The notes below the pieces were generated by a model. That model ran no database searches. It saw only the letters and a list, made by a program, of their open reading frames with translations, and was not told where the DNA came from. A stretch of DNA of 64,000 nucleotides, taken from contig CAZJUP010000006.1 of NCBI GenBank assembly GCA_964549275.1, positions 1 to 64,000 on the forward strand, given 5' to 3'. Made by a program: the position numbers and the translations under genes. Every line of letters starts with the position of its first letter. The stretch's first letter is position 1. This DNA comes from CAZJUP01 sp964549275. Lineage in GTDB: Bacteria; Fidelibacterota; Marinisomatia; Marinisomatales; TCS55. Shown here piece after piece: positions 33,402-42,218 of this stretch.

Positions 33402-34658
33402 TTAATTAATAAGCAAGGCAGCCAATTGTTCCTCCAAAGATTTTAAAGATATCAACGACTGTGTACTTTTCTGAAGGTCTTTTACCTGTACGGTTTGACT
33501 TTCGATTTCATTATCTCCAATGATCACTGCATATGCAGCCCCTGTTTTATTTGCCTCACGCATTTGTGCTTTCAAACTTCGCCTTAAGGGGTCAAATACA
33601 ACGCGAATGCCCTTTCTTCTGAGGGTTTGGATATAACGGATAGAATCTTTTCTTGCTTTTTCTCCGAGGATAATGAAAAACACCTGTGGTTTTTCATCCG
33701 AACTCAAATTGGATAGATTTGCAGCTAAAAGTATTCGCTCGATTCCGGCGGCAAATCCGATGCCAGGGGTTGGTTTCCCTCCTAAAGTTTTAACCAGATC
33801 GTCGTAACGTCCACCTCCACAAAGTGAATTTTGGGCTCCCAATGCATCAGACGTAATTTCAAAAGTTGTCCGAGTATAATAATCCAGACCACGAACCAAT
33901 CGGAAATCCAGCTGAAACGGAATGTGAATCGATTCAAGCATTTCACAAACTGTTGAAAAATGGTCTTTATCTTGTGCTGTGAAGGCATCTTGAATACTTG
34001 GCGCATTTTTCAATAATTCTATTTCATGGGGAACTTTTGTATCTAAAATCCGAAGCGGATTGGTCTCAAACCGGTGCTGACTAGTTTCTGAGAGTTCCTT
34101 CAAAGAAGGTCGTAAAAAGGATTTGATTGTCTCTCTATAATTCCTTCTGCATTCCGGTGACCCAATACTATTTAATTTTAAAGTAATGTTTTCAATTCCC
34201 AAGGCTTTCAAGGTTTCCCATGCGAGGGAGATAATTTCAACATCCAGTTCCGGATGTTCCGAGCCGAAAGCTTCCGCACCGAATTGATGAAATTGACGAT
34301 ATCTTCCTTTTTGGGGGCGTTCTCTCCTGTACAACGCATCTATGTAGTATAATTTGTTTATGGGACTGTTGGCTCCGAGGTTATGCTGTATATAGGCCCG
34401 TACAACCGGAGCGGTCAATTCAGGTTTGAGGGTGAGGTGCGTTCCACCCTGGTCAGTCCAACTATACATTTCTTTGGTGACAATATCAGTTTCTTCTCCA
34501 ACACCTCTAGAAAAAAGCTCAGTTTTTTCAAATGCAGGAGTTCGGATTTCATCATATCCATATATGCTCATTATGGATCGGATAATATCCTCCAATTTTC
34601 GCCAGTAAGGTGTTCGATTTGGAAGAATATCCTGAGTGCCTTTAATAGAATGGATCAC
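33402..34658 (-). CDS. hisS: Histidyl-tRNA synthetase
   Basis: Class II synthetase charging tRNA-His; 418 residues from the chosen start. I place it at GTG 34658: the protein then begins in the conserved IHSIKGTQDILP and GAGGAAAC lies a few bases upstream. The longer ATG form (34733) overlaps the preceding gene by 59 nt and adds an unconserved N-terminus. Motif 2 is RRERPQKGRYRQFHQFGAEAFG, histidine A motif LVRGLDYYTRTTFE, motif 3 GFAAGIERILL, and a C-terminal anticodon-binding domain (KPQVFFIILGEKA onward). Confidence 0.95.
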   Translation of the reverse strand: MIHSIKGTQDILPNRTPYWRKLEDIIRSIMSIYGYDEIRTPAFEKTELFSRGVGEETDIVTKEMYSWTDQGGTHLTLKPELTAPVVRAYIQHNLGANSPINKLYYIDALYRRERPQKGRYRQFHQFGAEAFGSEHPELDVEIISLAWETLKALGIENITLKLNSIGSPECRRNYRETIKSFLRPSLKELSETSQHRFETNPLRILDTKVPHEIELLKNAPSIQDAFTAQDKDHFSTVCEMLESIHIPFQLDFRLVRGLDYYTRTTFEITSDALGAQNSLCGGGRYDDLVKTLGGKPTPGIGFAAGIERILLAANLSNLSSDEKPQVFFIILGEKARKDSIRYIQTLRRKGIRVVFDPLRRSLKAQMREANKTGAAYAVIIGDNEIESQTVQVKDLQKSTQSLISLKSLEEQLAALLIN

Positions 34659-34674
34659 CGTTTCCTCAAATGTT

Positions 34675-35007
34675 TCAGTCGATAATGTTTTCCAAAAGTT
34701 GCTTTGCACGATCCAACTGTTCTTTTGGGACAAAAATAACAGCGGAGTTCCCTATGGCTGAGGGTCCGGACAGTTGTAATGCAGATGAAAACAATTCTGA
34801 TTTTATATAATTTGAAATTTGATGTTTTATCAAAATTTCTACAGCCATATCTGCGTGGGTTTTGCTCGGAAATTCGTGTAGGGGAACCCAGTCAATTTCT
34901 TCCAGTTTTTTTTCAGTCGGCAATTGTGTTATCAAGGTCACTTTACAATCCGGGCATAAGTCAACTCCCTGAAAAAATTCGCTATGGCATTCTGGACAGT
35001 ACATCAT
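34675..35007 (-). CDS. Zinc-ribbon protein with DUF2007-like domain
   Basis: 110 residues. An N-terminal zinc ribbon MYCPECHSEFFQGVDLCPDCK (CxxC-x12-CxxC) precedes a domain resembling DUF2007 putative signal-transducing proteins (HADMAVEILIKHQISNYIKSE, ending AVIFVPKEQLDRAKQLLE). The function is unknown, perhaps sensing or regulation. It lies between lptD (71 nt upstream) and hisS (16 nt downstream) on the same strand. Confidence 0.75.
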   Translation of the reverse strand: MMYCPECHSEFFQGVDLCPDCKVTLITQLPTEKKLEEIDWVPLHEFPSKTHADMAVEILIKHQISNYIKSELFSSALQLSGPSAIGNSAVIFVPKEQLDRAKQLLENIID

Positions 35008-35078
35008 TGGATATCGATTGAGTTAAAATTTCTTTTGATTTGTATTTCGAATTTACAAAGACAAGGTGACTTCCATCA

Positions 35079-38000
35079 TTAAAACATGGGTCGCTGATAA
35101 ACACCGCCTCTTTGCTCAATTTTCAAGTCTTTCAATGTTGGAGATTTTACATTCAATTTAAAATAAAGCCCCGAGGCATACCCGCTGGGAGTCCAGTTTA
35201 CACTGAGTTCCCAACAATGAAGATCTCTGTAGAGCGAGAAACTGTGACTGACCAGGTCTGTATGGATTAAATCAAATCGAGCATTATAAGTTACTCTCCA
35301 TTTTTGAGTGAGCTGGATGGTAGAATTGGTATTCATCCAAAACGTCTTTTGTGGGTTTATTGGATTAGAATTGTTGAATGTATAGCTGAGGCTGATTCGT
35401 GTCCGCCATAATTGTTTTCCCTCATTTTGAATGTCACTTCTTTCCTGTAAATTTTGAAGAAAGGTGGACTCTTCAGCTTGCTTGGGTTGCAGTTGGAGTT
35501 CGGGCTCAGGCTCTACGCTATCAACAAAACCGAACCGATTTCCTGAAAAAGAAAACCCTGTTGATAATCTTACATCCAGAAGTCGAGGGACTGGGATACC
35601 GTTGGATGTACGGAAAATATTGATTTGCTTTCCGAGAGTTTCGTCAAACTCATAAAAACTGTGGGACATGGATAAGTCAAAGCTCTGTTTTTTACTGATG
35701 TTTGTTCGAATAGAGGAAGTCATATTTGACCACTTAAACTCTTCTGCTGCAAAGTTGTGACTTGCGGAGAGCCTCCAGGAAAAAAGGTCTTTTTTTGTTT
35801 CTGTTCCGTCTTGGATAAGTTTTGCCTGGAATACATTGTTAAAACTTAAATTGATACTTTGTCGTTCTCCTTTTGGCGTTCCTCCGGCTAAAGTTCCTGA
35901 AAATCGATCATAAAGAATCCCCTCTCCAGAATCCGGATAAACAGTTTCGTAATATCCAAATTGTGGTTTAGAAAAATCCGGGGTATAGGAATAACTGATT
36001 GATGGAGTCATGGTGTGGCGTATACCGTTGAGAGTGGCAAATTTAACGGGAAACATTCCGTATGCAGTGGTTTTCATACTGAGACTCATGGACCCTGTGG
36101 TTCTTGCTGCAAAGCCAGGTGATTCTATTTTGACCAGTTGCCCAGAAGAATCTATGGTGCCTGCAATTGTTCTGTTGACCCATGCAGAACGAAGAGATAT
36201 CCCAGGACTCACTGTGACATAACGAAACAGTTTCTGCGGAGCGCTAATAGAAGATGTGTGATTCATAAAGTAGTCTGAGAACGTATTCACAAGCGGGTTT
36301 CCATTTCCATCCCGTTTCCACCGAAATCCATCTGTGGTATCATCTATAGCATAGGCTTCTGACTCATAATAGGTCCGCAACCGATTGTTGAATGTTGCTC
36401 CATATCCATATTTAATAGTGTTGTACCAGTTTTTTTCAACCGCTTTGGTTGGAAAAAGATCCCGTGAACTATGTGAGAATCGAAGCTGTGGAAGGGTATT
36501 GTTCGTGATTTGCAATTGGCTTTCTGCACGGGTGGGAGTTTGATAAAAAATTGAACTTGAATCCACTTTTTGTTCCACCATCAAATCCCGGGTTGAGGAC
36601 AAGTTTAGGCTGATACTGTTGTTGGATTTAGGCCACCGTTTGGAATATGTCGCGTTGGAAACAGCCTGTTGTTCCAGCCTCCTGTTTAGATCTATACCAG
36701 TTCGTCTGTTATAATCCCCGCTGCTGTAATAGCTGGCATTGACCATTAAGGACTGATTCTTCCTCATTTCGTGGGTATGATTCCATCGCAAAACATAATC
36801 ACTTTGCCTATTATTAAATAATTGGGAGATATCCCGTTCACTCCTGGTATAACTTGACGGGAAGCTTTGACGGCTTTCAAGAAAAAGACTCCCTGAGAAG
36901 GAGTAGCGTTTTTTATAGTCGTTACTTAACCGTAGGGTGATGCCCTGCCGGTCTGCAAAACTGGTTGTGAGTTTAGAATTCATATAATCATTTGGTGCCC
37001 AAAAATATCCGAGTCCGTCAATGTATTGTCCTCTAAGACTGCTTTCTCCATACCCCGGCATAATCCACCCGGAATGCCGTCCTCCTTTTTTATGGGGAAA
37101 AACGCCAAAAGGTAATCCTAAGATTGGAATTCTTGAAATATAAAGAACGATTGGACGAGCAATAACCTTATCCTCGTTTATCATTTTCATTTTTTGACTT
37201 TCAAAATGGAAATGGGGCTCATCCAGATCGCAAGTGGTATAAATGCCTTCTTCCACATAAAAAACATTTTTCTCCCGGTTTCGAATTTCTTTTCCGTGGT
37301 AATAAGCATCTTCTGCTTGTGTTTTTCCTTTCACCACTCGTCCATGTCGAGTTTTAAGGTTATAAACCATGGCTTCTCCTACCATGGGGTCCTGTCCTTC
37401 TTCAAGAATCGTTGGTCTTAAAACGGTGTATACAGAGTCCAATGGGGATTCAGGTAAGGCTCTTAATACATTGGATTTCCAAGCCACATTTATAAAACCT
37501 GCATTCAAGTTCATGTGCGAATAATCTATGGTGGCGTCTCCATGGAGTTCTGTTTCTTCTTTTGTCACATCATAGTCAATATCTTCCGATCCATAGCTAA
37601 TGGACCCTTCAATAGAATGGTTTGTGGTATCTGGTGTATAGGTTCCCCGAGAACCGCCTTTAATAAAAATTCGGTCAATATCTTCTTCTCCAAAACTCAT
37701 AATAACCGTATCGCCGGAGGCTTTGTTTTTTCCCTGGTATATGGAATCTTCGAAGATATGGTATAAGGTTGTGGCCATCCCTTCCAACCGCATGGAATCC
37801 AATTTGCCATCCATAAAATACCCTCTAAGTTTTACACCGGTCATATCATCGAAAAATTCAATAGGGGAGCTATGCATGAGAGTATCCGTTCCAACAATTT
37901 CGTTCCATTCCCGTTTTCCTTTGGACAGGTAGGTCGCATGTGCTTGCTTTGGAATGAACAATGATTGTAACTGCTTATCTCTATATTGGAGAAATATTTG

Positions 38001-38630
38001 GCTTCCGGAGATTGTTTGTCCGTTCTCTTGGATCTCTGGGTTAATTCTTAATGTGGTTTGCTCTCTGTCTCTATCATAAATGGCTTCTCCGCAAGTGGCT
38101 TTTCTCTCTTCTTCCTTGATAGAGACTTTCCCTCTGGCCGCATAAGAAACACCTTCTGTTTCGACAGATTTTAAATACTCAATGCGATGAGCAGTAATTG
38201 TTTGTTTGTCCTGAATTAATTCCACATTACCTAAGGCAAGGCCGCTATCAATTTGGTCAAAATATATAAGAGTGTCTGAAACCAGATTGTAGGTAGAATC
38301 CCAAACATGAGTATGTCCGTAGGCCGTCAGGATATCATTAGGACCGTCAATATAAAGAGAATCACAAGTGAGGGTCTGATCCTCTTTTAGCACCACAACA
38401 TTTCCCAAAAGAGACCCGTTTTCTGTCTTTCGATTAAATTGGGCGATATCACAGTTGATTATGGTTTTTTCTTTTTGGAAAAGAACATTTCCAGTAAGGA
38501 TTTGGATAGATTCTCCATCAATAATTTTACTTTCTAAAATATCGGCTTGTTTTAAGCGTAATCGACTGTCTTGGGCTAATAGCTGAAAGGGTAAAAGAAA
38601 AAATAAGCTTAATGTGATTAATGATTTCAA
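35079..38630 (-). CDS. lptD: LPS-assembly protein LptD/OstA family
   Basis: 1183 residues, longer than the E. coli protein (784). Signal peptide 1-20. An extended N-terminal OstA/LptA jellyroll region (about 25-480) holds repeated units such as ILTGNVLFQKEKTIINCDIAQF and LLGNVVVLKEDQTLTCDSLYIDG. A segment IPILGLPFGVFPHKKGGRHSGWIMPGYGES (about 500-530) is typical of the barrel entrance. A large beta-barrel then runs to the C-terminal Phe. It inserts lipopolysaccharide into the outer leaflet, so it supports an LPS-type outer membrane. It follows rarA by 9 nt. Confidence 0.9.
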   Translation of the reverse strand: MKSLITLSLFFLLPFQLLAQDSRLRLKQADILESKIIDGESIQILTGNVLFQKEKTIINCDIAQFNRKTENGSLLGNVVVLKEDQTLTCDSLYIDGPNDILTAYGHTHVWDSTYNLVSDTLIYFDQIDSGLALGNVELIQDKQTITAHRIEYLKSVETEGVSYAARGKVSIKEEERKATCGEAIYDRDREQTTLRINPEIQENGQTISGSQIFLQYRDKQLQSLFIPKQAHATYLSKGKREWNEIVGTDTLMHSSPIEFFDDMTGVKLRGYFMDGKLDSMRLEGMATTLYHIFEDSIYQGKNKASGDTVIMSFGEEDIDRIFIKGGSRGTYTPDTTNHSIEGSISYGSEDIDYDVTKEETELHGDATIDYSHMNLNAGFINVAWKSNVLRALPESPLDSVYTVLRPTILEEGQDPMVGEAMVYNLKTRHGRVVKGKTQAEDAYYHGKEIRNREKNVFYVEEGIYTTCDLDEPHFHFESQKMKMINEDKVIARPIVLYISRIPILGLPFGVFPHKKGGRHSGWIMPGYGESSLRGQYIDGLGYFWAPNDYMNSKLTTSFADRQGITLRLSNDYKKRYSFSGSLFLESRQSFPSSYTRSERDISQLFNNRQSDYVLRWNHTHEMRKNQSLMVNASYYSSGDYNRRTGIDLNRRLEQQAVSNATYSKRWPKSNNSISLNLSSTRDLMVEQKVDSSSIFYQTPTRAESQLQITNNTLPQLRFSHSSRDLFPTKAVEKNWYNTIKYGYGATFNNRLRTYYESEAYAIDDTTDGFRWKRDGNGNPLVNTFSDYFMNHTSSISAPQKLFRYVTVSPGISLRSAWVNRTIAGTIDSSGQLVKIESPGFAARTTGSMSLSMKTTAYGMFPVKFATLNGIRHTMTPSISYSYTPDFSKPQFGYYETVYPDSGEGILYDRFSGTLAGGTPKGERQSINLSFNNVFQAKLIQDGTETKKDLFSWRLSASHNFAAEEFKWSNMTSSIRTNISKKQSFDLSMSHSFYEFDETLGKQINIFRTSNGIPVPRLLDVRLSTGFSFSGNRFGFVDSVEPEPELQLQPKQAEESTFLQNLQERSDIQNEGKQLWRTRISLSYTFNNSNPINPQKTFWMNTNSTIQLTQKWRVTYNARFDLIHTDLVSHSFSLYRDLHCWELSVNWTPSGYASGLYFKLNVKSPTLKDLKIEQRGGVYQRPMF

Positions 38631-38639
38631 CAGAGGCTC

Positions 38640-39938
38640 TTATGTATATCTTTCCGGCCAGAGGTCTTTTAGTCGATTTTGGATAAACTCCTCATATCCT
38701 AACTCTGTCGGGTGGTAAAATGTTTCCTGTCTATCTTTTGGAAAGTAATCGGATTTTACAAAATGTTCAGGGTGGTTGTGAGGGTAAGAATAGTCTTTCC
38801 CATAGTCCAGGGCTTTCATCAATCCCGTGGGAGCATTGCGTAAATGGAGAGGAACACCCGGTGTGCCTGTCTTGCGGATATTTTCTTTTGCAGAATGAAT
38901 AGCCAAATAAGAAGCATTGGATTTTGGTGCACTGGCTAGGTAAGTGGTAACCTGGGATAATACAATAGTGGCTTCAGGCATCCCAATCATATGGACAGCT
39001 TGAAACCCGGAGGTAGCAATTGTGAGTCCGTTTGGGTCTGCATTTCCAATATCTTCTGATGCAAGAATGATGAGACGTCTTGCGATAAATTCTGGTTTTT
39101 CCCCTCCTTCCAGCATCACGGCCAACCAATACACTGCTGCATCCGGATCACTGCCTCGTACAGATTTTATAAATGCACTAATGGTATCATAATGATAATC
39201 ACCGGATTTATCATACAGTTGTGATTTACTTTGGAGTGCCTCATCAAGGATGGCTTTTGTAATCTTTCCTTTGGATTTAACCAAACCTGCCGCTACTTCC
39301 AGCGTGTTGAGCATTTTTCGCGCATCACCACCTGCGGATTGAATCAAGGCATTTTTTGTTTCAGATTCTAATTGAATATTTCCTTTTCGTAAGAGAATGT
39401 CTTTTTCAAATGCTTGGGCCAACAGGATATCTAATTGAGGTTCTGAAAGAGGCTTTAATGTGAGAATTTTACACCGCGAAAGCAGTGGACTGATGACTTC
39501 GAATGAGGGGTTTTCTGTCGTTGCTCCCACTAGGGTTACAACACCCTCTTCCACGGCATGAAGAAGGGCATCTTGCTGTGATTTGCTAAATCGGTGAATT
39601 TCATCGATAAACAAGAGCGTGGATTGTCCCATTTCAGCATTGGCTTTCCCCTTTTTAATGATGTGTCGCAAATCTTTTACACCACTGGAAACTGCTGAAA
39701 GTTCATAAAGGTCGGTTTGAATTGTTTTGGCAATAATGCGGGCTAAAGTTGTTTTACCTGTTCCAGGAGGTCCCCAAAAAATCATTGAAAATATGTTCCC
39801 GGTTTTTAATAACATGGATAAAATCCGGTTTTCTCCGGTAAGATGCGTCTGACCGATATACTCTTCCAAAGATTGAGGTCGAACTCTGTCAGCCAAGGGA
39901 GGCAAATTTTTTCTGAATAGTTGTGTGGTATCGTTCAT
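38640..39938 (-). CDS. rarA: Replication-associated recombination protein A (RarA/MgsA)
   Basis: 432-residue AAA+ clamp-loader-like ATPase acting at stalled replication forks. Walker A GPPGTGKT at 56-63, Walker B LLFIDEIHRFSKSQQDALL at about 108-126, sensor 1 LVGATTENPSFEV, and the C-terminal MgsA domain (AVYWLAVMLEGGEKPEFIARRLIILASEDIGNADP). GYEEFIQNRLKDLWPER ends the protein as usual. It is divergent from the FKBP gene with a 92-nt gap. Confidence 0.95.
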   Translation of the reverse strand: MNDTTQLFRKNLPPLADRVRPQSLEEYIGQTHLTGENRILSMLLKTGNIFSMIFWGPPGTGKTTLARIIAKTIQTDLYELSAVSSGVKDLRHIIKKGKANAEMGQSTLLFIDEIHRFSKSQQDALLHAVEEGVVTLVGATTENPSFEVISPLLSRCKILTLKPLSEPQLDILLAQAFEKDILLRKGNIQLESETKNALIQSAGGDARKMLNTLEVAAGLVKSKGKITKAILDEALQSKSQLYDKSGDYHYDTISAFIKSVRGSDPDAAVYWLAVMLEGGEKPEFIARRLIILASEDIGNADPNGLTIATSGFQAVHMIGMPEATIVLSQVTTYLASAPKSNASYLAIHSAKENIRKTGTPGVPLHLRNAPTGLMKALDYGKDYSYPHNHPEHFVKSDYFPKDRQETFYHPTELGYEEFIQNRLKDLWPERYT

Positions 39939-40030
39939 AGAAAATTCAATGATTCATTTAAACATAAAATTTACGGTTAATCCATTATTCTGTTGGTTGT
40001 AAACTTCAGCCCATTATTCGGGAGAAAATC

Positions 40031-40429
40031 ATGAAAAATATTTTTAAATGGCTTATGCCGGTTCTGGTTTTAGGTGGATGTGAAAAAAATGAAATAACAA
40101 CGAAAGGTGAACTTGTGATTGAAGATATAATTGTAGGCTCAGGAGCCGAAGCAAAACAATATGATATACTCACGGTCGATTATACAGGAAAGCTGGAGGA
40201 TGGAAAAGTATTTGATTCTTCAAAAAATCCCGGGAGAGACCCGTTTCGGTTTACGGTGGGCGCAGGGCAGGTCATTAAAGGATGGGACGAAGGGATTGTT
40301 GGTATGAAAGTTGGAGGAAAACGTAAATTGACTATTCCACCGGAAATGGGGTATGGTTCCAGGGATATGGGTGTTATCCCTCCGAATTCAACTTTGATAT
40401 TTGAAGTAGACTTATTAGAGATAGAATAA
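40031..40429 (+). CDS. FKBP-type peptidyl-prolyl isomerase lipoprotein
   Basis: 132 residues. Lipoprotein signal ending at Cys17 (VLGGC), then one FKBP domain: VDYTGKLEDGKVFDSS, FTVGAGQVIKGWDEGIVGMKVGGKRKLTIPPEMGYG, and PPNSTLIFEVDLLEIE at the end. The hydrophobic active-site residues (Tyr, Phe, Trp, Ile) are present, so a working isomerase folding exported proteins is expected. GGAGAAAATC precedes the ATG. It is monocistronic; a tRNA gene on the other strand follows. Confidence 0.94.
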   Translation: MKNIFKWLMPVLVLGGCEKNEITTKGELVIEDIIVGSGAEAKQYDILTVDYTGKLEDGKVFDSSKNPGRDPFRFTVGAGQVIKGWDEGIVGMKVGGKRKLTIPPEMGYGSRDMGVIPPNSTLIFEVDLLEIE

Positions 40430-40523
40430 TAAAAAATTTACTGTTGAATTGAGGACTGAACAACTCTCGGATTTGTGAGCAATTCTAGAAAATAATTAGG
40501 GCTTAATTCTATAATTTATTTTG

Positions 40524-40596
<73 letters not shown>

Positions 40597-40965
40597 GTGT
40601 TGTTTTTAAAAGCACTCTTTTCACCGTCAACTTCTAAATTGTATGATACAAGAGGGAACTGCAAGGGTATTTATTTACTCTTAAAAAAGCGTAAGAAATT
40701 AAGAGGTTCACTTCTTCGATAAAAGGGTTCAATAGACCCTTCTCTTTTAATTGATTTTATTGGCGTTAAATTTATGTGCAACCTTTTGTTGCTTGCGCTT
40801 GTCTTGTGTATTGTGACGACAGAAAAATAGTGGAAATCAACATTTTTTATGGGTTAACAGATTCACACCCCACAGTTATTACAAGGATACCCACAATACT
40901 GTAGGATTACATTCTCCAAAAAATTAGCTTGTATTCTATTCATATTTCATGGAATTTTCAGGGAG
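40597..40965. other. Intergenic region between tRNA-Thr and the 5'-nucleotidase-like gene
   Basis: 369 nt, no coding frame. It holds a short hairpin (AAGGGT/ACCCTT at 40723-40741, followed by TCTCTTTT) and a possible promoter described separately. It must also contain the tRNA-Thr promoter on the minus strand, which I could not pick out. Confidence 0.5.
40907..40935 (+). promoter_or_regulatory. Possible promoter of the 5'-nucleotidase-like gene
   Basis: TTACAT (40907-40912), a 17-nt spacer, and TGTATT (40930-40935), about 30 nt before the ATG. Both hexamers are imperfect. Confidence 0.3.
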
Positions 40966-41895
40966 ATGGAGCCGTTAAAACTCACCCGTATTTTTATTAT
41001 TTTGGGCTTGATGTGTGCAACACTTATCGGTCAAAACACCTTACTGCATATTCTTCATACCAATAATACAAATGGTGCCTTGGAAAACTGCTATTGTCCG
41101 GATCATCCTCTCGGCGCAGTGGAAAAGCGGGTTGTATTTGTAGAAGAATTTTTGTCTGAAAATCCCCACACAATTATTGTTGATGCCGGTGATTTATTTC
41201 CTGTAACGAATCGGGATATGAAAGACAGCCTCATTGTAGAAGCGTATCGACTTATACCCTACGATGCGATATTACCGGGAGACCAGGAACTGGTCAGAAT
41301 TCCAGAAGAATTAAACGATTTACTCTCCAAGACAAATGCCCCGATTATCGGAACCAATATTGCAACAAATTCTCTCCATGAGATGGTGTCTTATCGAGTG
41401 ATTGACAGAAAGGGTATTCGCATTGCTGTATTAGGTGTTGTCCACCCCTATGCGTTAAAATATTATCCGATTGATATTAAAGAAAATATAAAATTGAATG
41501 ATCCTGTCCAATCTGTCCGTTCAACATTGGAGCATTTGAAAGGTAAGGCTGATATTTTTATTGTTTTGACCCATGAGGGGGAAGACCTTGACCGGAACCT
41601 CGCGAAATCCATTGATGGGATTGATGTGGTTATTGGTGCCCACAGTCAGTCGGTCATTCGGGAGCCGGAAACCGTTAACGGAGCCCTCATTGCACAAGCT
41701 GGAAAAGAGGGTTATTATGTAGGAATCGTCACTTTGGAATGGGATGGGGAAACCATTGTATCTAAAACCGGCAGGATTGTACCCATGACCCAGGCAATGC
41801 CCGATGATGAACGCGTGATGGAAATGATTCAGTATTATGAAGCCCACACGGGACATATCAACCGCAGAAAACTACAATTATTAGAAGGAAATTAA
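40966..41895 (+). CDS. Exported 5'-nucleotidase-like metallophosphoesterase homologue, active site degenerate
   Basis: 309 residues with a signal peptide (about 1-23). The UshA-type catalytic domain is recognisable: LLHILHTNNTNGALENC, VDAGDLFP, VLTHEGEDLDRNLAKSIDGIDVVIGAHSQ. The metal-binding motifs are altered: the D-x-H of HTNDxHG is N34-T-N36, GNHE is replaced by GDQE, and GHSH by GAHSQ. A CYCP motif follows the first motif. Loss of catalysis or a different metal site is likely. GGGAG abuts the ATG with no spacing, so the start is uncertain. The stop overlaps the next gene by 1 nt. Confidence 0.75.
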   Translation: MEPLKLTRIFIILGLMCATLIGQNTLLHILHTNNTNGALENCYCPDHPLGAVEKRVVFVEEFLSENPHTIIVDAGDLFPVTNRDMKDSLIVEAYRLIPYDAILPGDQELVRIPEELNDLLSKTNAPIIGTNIATNSLHEMVSYRVIDRKGIRIAVLGVVHPYALKYYPIDIKENIKLNDPVQSVRSTLEHLKGKADIFIVLTHEGEDLDRNLAKSIDGIDVVIGAHSQSVIREPETVNGALIAQAGKEGYYVGIVTLEWDGETIVSKTGRIVPMTQAMPDDERVMEMIQYYEAHTGHINRRKLQLLEGN

Positions 41896-42218
41896 TGGAA
41901 CAATCGATAGAAGCTCTCACTTCAAATCCTGTCTATATGGCAGTCGCTGTTGTATTAGCAATTATCATTTTAATGGGCGTGATCAAGAAACTGATTAAAC
42001 TCGTTCTTGTTGTCGTTGCCCTACTAATCCTTTGGATTGCTTACATGGTCTATTCCGGGAAGGAAGTGAGTGTTGATACTATAAAAGAAAGTTTACAAAC
42101 CGGTGTAGAAAAAGTAGGGGAAAGGGTGGAAGACTTTGGGGAGAAGGCTAAAGAGTCAGCCCAGAAGAAAATTGAAGAAAAAACAGACGAAAAACTAGAC
42201 GAATTACTTAACCATTAA
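41895..42218 (+). CDS. Small membrane protein with amphipathic C-terminal helix
   Basis: 107 residues: two adjacent hydrophobic stretches (about 14-29 and 31-51), then a highly charged Lys/Glu-rich helix (about 60-105) with heptad character such as VEKVGERVEDFGEKAKESAQ. I recognise no family. It is coupled to the upstream gene (TAATG) and its last 15 nt overlap the convergent transporter-fusion gene. A membrane-tethered coiled coil is the best description. Confidence 0.65.
   Translation: MEQSIEALTSNPVYMAVAVVLAIIILMGVIKKLIKLVLVVVALLILWIAYMVYSGKEVSVDTIKESLQTGVEKVGERVEDFGEKAKESAQKKIEEKTDEKLDELLNH

Noticed and set aside
40723..40741. Hairpin AAGGGT/ACCCTT as a terminator
   Set aside because: Only six pairs, a broken T-run, and no plus-strand gene directly upstream that needs it.
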